The notes under the pieces were generated by a model. That model searched no databases. It was given only the letters and a program-made list of their open reading frames with translations, and was not told the origin of the DNA. Below, one piece after another: positions 59,628-64,000 of a stretch of 64,000 bases of DNA. Location: contig CM037879.1 of NCBI GenBank assembly GCA_021292165.1, forward strand, positions 42,369,802 to 42,433,801, given 5' to 3'. Every line of letters begins with the position of its first letter. Within the stretch, counting starts at the first letter, position 1. This DNA is from Shinisaurus crocodilurus (lineage: Eukaryota > Chordata > Lepidosauria > Squamata > Shinisauridae). Made by a program: the position numbers and the translations under genes.

Positions 59628-60587
59628 TACAAATACTTGGGTATAATGTTTCATACTTCTGGATCCTGGCTTTTCCAAATAAACAATGCTGCAGCTAATG
59701 CACGGAGGAGTGCTGCAGCACTGATAAGATTTTTCTATACTAAAGGCGGGCAATATATCCCCTCTGTGATCCAAGTATTTGTGGCCAAAATTGTTGCACA
59801 AATGTTGTATGGTTCCCAACTGTGTGCTTATTACAACTTTCATCCCTGAGAAATTATTCAGACTAAGTTCCTAAGAGCCATACTTTCAGTTCCTCCCTGT
59901 GTCCCTAATGTAGCTTTGTGACTAGAGGCTGGTCTAATCCCTATTGAAGCTCGTGCCAAGGTATATATGATAAACTACTGGCTAAAACTTTTTTCACCAG
60001 TAGGATTTGCACCACTGACTCTGTTGGACTCCTTTCAATCGAAATGGAAAAGGCACCTGCGTGAAGAACTATGGTAAGTGGGACTTTCTCCCAACATCTT
60101 AATAGTGCTGGGTTACTCCAAAGCCAAAGTAGCTGTTAAGCAGAGAATCTGGGACATAGAATTACAAGAACATTTAAGTTCATTGCCCAAATTTAGTGCG
60201 ATAGGTAATAAGATTTTTGACCCCTTTTCATATCTGGCCAATTTAACTTTTCCCAAGTTTAGAAAAGCTTTTACTTTGGCCCGATTTAATGTCTTGCCTT
60301 CCATGCTTTTGGAGGGGAGATATCAAGGAATATCTTTCCAAGACCGTCTCTGTCCCTGTAATAATGGGGAAGTTGAAAACGTGGGTCACGTTCTTTTATA
60401 TTGTTCCTTCTATCGGGACATTCGCAAAGAACTTATTCTACCTATTTTATGTAAATTCCTGGGTAGATCCAAAGATTATTACATATTGCTGCTACTTTCT
60501 GACAAGGTCCCCCATATTACTGATAAAGTGGCCAAATTCTGTGCAGCTGCCATAGCTTGCCGCACTTCCTTGTTAACAAAGTGATAT
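59628..60587 (+). pseudogene. Unresolved-clade LINE ORF2, C-terminal part
   Basis: The first frame reads YKYLGIMFHTSGSWLFQ and RFFYTKGGQYIPSVIQVF, then stops near 59850. After a decayed stretch, a frame from about 60078 reads DIELQEHLSSLPKF, FPKFRKAFTLARFNVLPSML and a Cys-rich motif RLCPCNNGEVENVGHVLLYC (Cys-Cys-His-Cys). It ends at a TGA at 60582-60584. No endonuclease domain is visible after the Cys motif. Clade not assigned. Confidence 0.8.
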
Positions 60588-60831
60588 TTATCCTGCTTAT
60601 GTGTTTTTTTTTTAATATAAAAATCTTGATATAAATTTTATACACTTTGGGATGTATTGTTGATGTAATGGTGTTATGTACATTATATGTTCTGTTTTGT
60701 CTGATACTGTTTTATTATTGGGTGCTGGTCGTTGACCATAATAAATATATTCATTCATGCTGGCTGGGTATGCTGGGAGCAGTAGGCCAGCAACATCTGG
60801 GGACCCAAGGTTGGAGAGCCCTGTCTTAGAG

Positions 60832-61008
60832 GAAAACCATAGCTGGCTGTAAAAGATTATTGTTTAAATGATTTTATAGGACACATTCATTTAGATCCAC
60901 ACCTCCCACACAAGTGCTACTGCCTTAGCTTCCTTCTTGGTTGCCTTAGCTTCTTTCTTGATGGATACGGAATGTCAAACTCTTGTAATTTATTTATTTC
61001 TTTGTTAC
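60832..61008. other. Unassigned sequence
   Basis: Short stretch containing a small direct repeat TGCCTTAGCTTCCTTCTTG / TGCCTTAGCTTCTTTCTTG at 60922-60961. Confidence 0.5.
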
Positions 61009-61228
61009 ATGCATATCTCGCCTTTTCTCCAAGGAGCCCATGGTGGCATACATGATCCTCCTCCTCTTCTCCGTTTTATCCTCACAACAACCCTGTGAGG
61101 TAGGTTAGGCTGCAAGTCAGTAACTGGCCCAAAGTCACCTAGCGAGCTTCATGGCTGAGTGGGGACTAGAACCAAGATCTCCCGAGTTCCAGTCCAACAC
61201 TCTTAACTACCATACCACACTGGCTTTT
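61009..61228 (-). mobile_element. tRNA-derived CORE-SINE (MIR-like)
   Basis: Minus copy with CAACAACCCTGTGAGGTAGG and CCAAGATCTCCCGAGTTCCA blocks, head ending ACCATACCACACTGGCT. Confidence 0.88.
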
Positions 61229-61680
61229 TAATTTTAAATATGGAGATAATTGTCTTTATTTCTGATATTTAAAAATAGCATAGCAATCTAGTTGAAAACA
61301 TAGATAGGAGCAAATGGACTGGTTGTGGTTTTCATTTGATATCTGCCTGTCTCCATCATACCCATTGGAGTGGAATCTTTCCTCCCTCACAATGAAGGAA
61401 AAAAATACCAGATTCATGAGTATAGTGACTTTTTAAACAGTGTATACGCTCACAATCCATTAAATTATTTGACAAGCAGCAATGAAACAGGAAATAACAA
61501 AACATGCTCTTTGAATTAATATATAGGCTGAACTACTTAGGGTTTTCCCATACTACTTAAATTGCTCCAGCTCTGTTCATGGTTTACAGCATTGAAAGCA
61601 GTGTGTTCCTTAGCCAAATTAAAATCTTTTCCACCACAGTGGAGAGCTGCCTGAGACCATGTTAAAAAAAAAACTACAAG
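61229..61680. other. Unassigned sequence
   Basis: No recognised features. Confidence 0.4.
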
Positions 61681-62076
61681 TAGGATGGCCTACTCTTTTA
61701 CAGAGGACAGTCCTCTATTTGAAGGGCCGCCAAAGGACTGTCCTCTGTTTTGCAGGTGTCCTCTATTTGAAGGGCTATCCAGTCCAAGTCCAGTTTAAAG
61801 ATAAAGAACCATAAGAAGGAAGAGCTGGGCTTTGCAGCTGCCCATCAATGGCTCCTGGACAGCAGACTGAGCAAGGCACACAGCTCGCCTGGTCACAGTC
61901 CTTCCACACAAAGGTGAGATGCGCTGTATTGCTATTTAAAGTATAATAATTGTTTCTAAATTGGCATCTATACATATAAGTTCGCCTATGTAAATGTTAT
62001 GCAAATCAGTGTCCTCTTTTGACTTTTTTGGTGATGCATATCCTCTTTTTTAGTGATTCACAAATGGTCACCCTAT
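61681..62076 (-). mobile_element. Unclassified TIR element (TAGGRTGGCC...), uninterrupted copy
   Basis: Inverted relative to 39928-40731 and without its L1 insert. It reads TAGGATGGCCTACTCTTTTA at one end and AATGGTCACCCTA at the other. Interior GTCCAGTCCAAGTCCAGTTT-like blocks and AGGCACACAGCTCGCCTGGT complement the other copy. Comparing the two defines the L1 insertion point exactly. Confidence 0.75.
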
Positions 62077-62104
62077 CTCTAGCAGAAGCTACCAAGATGT
62101 ATCC

Positions 62105-62207
62105 TGACTATGGCTGCAAGTGCAATCCTATACTCTCACTCACCAGGAAGTAAGCCCCATTGAACTGAATATGACCTATGTTTGAGTAGGCACATACAGA
62201 ATTGTGC
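62105..62207. mobile_element. Palindromic MITE (GTGCAATCCTATA...)
   Basis: Left AAGTGCAATCCTATACTCTC and right CACATACAGAATTGTGCTGT are imperfect complements, with AAGTAAGCCCCATTGAACTG near the centre. A family related to the TTAA palindrome at 27663 is possible, but no TTAA flanks are seen. Confidence 0.6.
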
Positions 62208-62989
62208 TGTCCATGTGGAACCACACACCACACACAATAGCTTACACTGCAACAAACATTGGTGTCATAGAGCACCCCAATAAAAATAAAAGCCATGTCC
62301 TCAAGATAATAAATATTTGCTTTCTCTTGTCAATCGGGACATGAGATTGGAGGAGAGGGAACAATCACTTTTTCAGGGAGAGGTATTGCAATAATATTGG
62401 GACCTCTTTGGGAGACAAACAGTGGATGAGTACTGCCACCTTTCGGCTGCACGTTGCAGTTCTTGGGATAGCAGCAGGCACTGTTTGTTTGCTCTGTAAT
62501 TCAAATCAGAAATAATGGTGTGTGAGTTGTCCAGCAATGGTTTTGAATGGAATGACCTTGTGACAGAAGCCCAGTTTCTTTCTTCGTGTTTAGACTACTT
62601 GAACATGTGAACATTTGTAAATGATTAGTGGTTTTGCTTGCTTCAGTCGACATTTCAAGTCAGAATTATCACCGGAATGCCAAGGAAAAAAAGATGAATT
62701 TCTTCCCTGTTTTTAAAGCATTGGCATAGGACATCTGACTGTAAGGCGAGGAAGGTAAGGCCTAATTGGCGATAGAAAGAGGGAAAGTACTTTATATGAA
62801 GAAGAATATGCTAATGATATTACATTGCTACAATTTGCTAGACTGGACTTGAGTTTTCTTCAAAGCATCTATGGTGCTGCAACTGACAGTATGTAATGAA
62901 GTGATCTCAGGGAGGGACACACAGCATCACCTTGCAAGCAAGATGATATCTACATAAGCACCCAATAACTTGTGGTTGTGTGTCTGAGG
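62208..62989. other. Unassigned sequence
   Basis: About 780 bp with no recognised repeat, microsatellite or supported gene. Confidence 0.45.
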
Positions 62990-63127
62990 GCTACATTAAA
63001 TATGTAGCTTATCCTCACTCTTTTTTTACTTTAGTGTAAGCATACCGGCCCCCGATCTGAATCAAGATCATCACGTGTGGGTAGAGGGAGTTAAAGCTTT
63101 CCACCCAGCTTCTTCCCCTCCTAAATT

Positions 63128-63162
<35 letters not shown>

Positions 63163-63279
63163 GCTTCTTAAATAAATGTTTACGATGCGAACATAGTTGG
63201 GGTATGCTTCTCTTTTCGCTCATGACATATTACTGCCAACTCAGTGGATGAAATATTAGTGCTAATCTTTAAGTTGCTT
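62990..63279. repeat. Dispersed unclassified family (inverted) and (AC)n at 63128-63153
   Basis: GGCCCCCGATCTGAATCAAG and GGGAGTTAAAGCTTTCCACC are inverted relatives of 14850-15010 and 33790-33960. An AC microsatellite follows. Confidence 0.45.
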
Positions 63280-63516
63280 AGAGCCAGTGTAGCGCAGTGG
63301 TGAGAGTGTTGGGCTGGGACTCGGGAGATCCGAGTTCTAGTCCCTGCTCGGCATGAAACTCACTGGGTGACTTTGGGCCAGTCACTGACTCTCAGCCTAA
63401 CCTACCTCACAGGGTTGTTGTGAGGATAAAATGGAGAGGAGGAGGAGGATTATGTAAGCCGCCTTGGGTCCCTTGCAGAAAAAAAAGACGGGGTATAAAT
63501 ATAATAAATAAATAAA
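63280..63516 (+). mobile_element. tRNA-derived CORE-SINE (MIR-like), plus-strand reference copy
   Basis: The only full plus-strand copy. The tRNA-like head has box A TAGCGCAGTGG (63290-63300) and box B-like GAGTTCTAGTCC (63332-63343), a pol III promoter with a mutated box B. A CORE-like ACTGGGTGACTTTGGGCCAG follows, then a MIR-like CTCACAGGGTTGTTGTGAGG and a tail GTAAGCCGCCTTGGGTCCCT with ATATAATAAATAAATAAA. The 3' region resembles L2-type LINE ends, which fits mobilisation by L2. Confidence 0.92.
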
Positions 63517-64000
63517 AAGAAATCCATCAGTGCCAGTAGAGATTTGGTTCCCTTTCTTTAGAGTCTGCTGTGGGGGAGGCAAATGGGTCTGTAACATTGG
63601 GTCATACAGTTAGGGCACAAACCTATGGCCGCCAGACACTGTCTAGACTGCCATAGACAAAGTTGGATTCCCAGTTCCAACCTCGGAAAAGCGCTCCAAG
63701 GTCGGAGCTGGGACTCCAAGGTCGGAGCTGGGACTCTGGCTTCAGAACACCCTCCTTCCACCCTTGGAGCGCGGTTCTTTCCATGCTGGCTGCGGCTCCA
63801 AAGACGGAAGACTGACTTCAGAGCTGGCGCTGGGGGGGGGAGGGGAGAAGCAAGGCACCACCATCCTACGAGGAATCCTGGTAGTGCCTCCAGCTCCTCT
63901 CCTTGCGAGCCCGTGTAAAACACTTAGACGGCCGAAATCGGCCATGAAAGTGTTTTGTAGGGGGAGGGAAGCGTGGAGGCAATCCTTGCCACCGCGCTCC
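63517..64000. repeat. Unclassified GGCCGAAAT/TCGGAGCTGG family, right part of window
   Basis: From about 63625, CAAGGTCGGAGCTGGGACTC is repeated in tandem (63697-63735), and a near-palindrome ACTTAGACGGCCGAAATCGG, CCATGAAAGTGT lies at 63921-63952. The copy continues beyond the window end. 63517-63624 is unassigned. Confidence 0.5.

Larger units (their letters stand above)
55460..60755 (+). mobile_element. LINE of unresolved clade, 5'-truncated, 10-bp TSD, split by L2
   Basis: CATGCTGGCT at 55450-55459 and 60756-60765 brackets the insertion. Its own sequence is 55460-55806 plus 59628-60755, about 1.5 kb. It encodes the later part of a reverse transcriptase and a Cys-rich C-terminus, and ends in GACCATAATAAATATATTCA and an ATTC tail. 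The coding phrase LLEQVSS before the L2 and YKYLGIMF after it join naturally across the insertion, proving that both halves are one element. Confidence 0.88.
55382..60823. mobile_element. Palindromic hAT-type MITE split by a nested LINE pair, perfect 8-bp TSD
   Basis: The left arm CAGGGCTATCCAACCTTGGG ... GCCATGCTGGCT occupies 55382-55459. The right arm CATGCTGGCTGGGTATGCTG ... GGTTGGAGAGCCCTG occupies 60756-60823. TCTTAGAG is duplicated at 55374-55381 and 60824-60831. The two halves together equal one normal ~136-bp MITE, so everything between them inserted later. Confidence 0.93.

Noticed and set aside
63280..63345. A functional tRNA gene
   Set aside because: The head is tRNA-derived with box A and a decayed box B, but there is no cloverleaf end and it continues into a MIR-like SINE body.

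Overview
This is vertebrate nuclear DNA in which I can recognise no host protein-coding gene, rRNA gene or functional tRNA gene. Almost everything that can be named is a transposable element or a simple repeat. The mix suggests a non-avian reptile, most likely a lepidosaur: CR1 LINEs with ATTCTATG tails, L2-clade LINEs, L1-like LINEs, MIR-like tRNA-derived CORE-SINEs, 5S-rRNA-derived SINEs and many short non-autonomous hAT elements. I saw no Sauria SINE and no BovB LINE, both usually common in lizards and snakes. The exact lineage (an atypical squamate, or tuatara) is therefore an inference only.

Layout. 0-17 kb: a CR1 3' half (294-1098), an L1/Tx1-like 3' end (1.8-3.1 kb), several hAT-type MITEs, L2-like and CORE-SINE fragments, a first 5S-derived SINE (10.4 kb) and a 5'-truncated L1 with a perfect 15-bp target-site duplication (16.7-17.3 kb). 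18.5-20.6 kb: the longest CR1 copy, with reverse transcriptase but no endonuclease and with frameshifts. 21-31 kb: MITEs, microsatellites, a TTAA-flanked palindrome and an old TAGAGC-ended hAT-like element. 31-33 kb: a minus-strand L2 3' end split by a hAT element that keeps the end of its transposase, then a second 5S-derived SINE. 35-41 kb: a hAT MITE split by a solo LTR, an L2 tail split by another hAT, a third 5S-derived SINE, and an unclassified TIR element split by an L1 tail. 42-54 kb: unclassified dispersed families, L2 endonuclease/linker remnants, SINEs and relatively repeat-poor stretches. 55.4-60.8 kb: a three-layer nest made of a palindromic hAT MITE holding a LINE of unresolved clade, which in turn holds a nearly full-length L2 element. 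61-64 kb: SINEs and MITEs.

How the parts relate. The LINEs carry reverse transcriptase, and the SINEs appear to borrow LINE 3' ends: the 5S-headed SINEs carry a CR1 tail, and the CORE-SINEs have a MIR-like 3' region of the kind known to use L2 machinery. The short DNA elements lack transposase, apart from one hAT C-terminal remnant. Target-site duplications and nesting give a relative chronology at several places. Family assignments come from motif recognition by eye, without database searches, and most boundaries not set by a target-site duplication are accurate to a few tens of bases.
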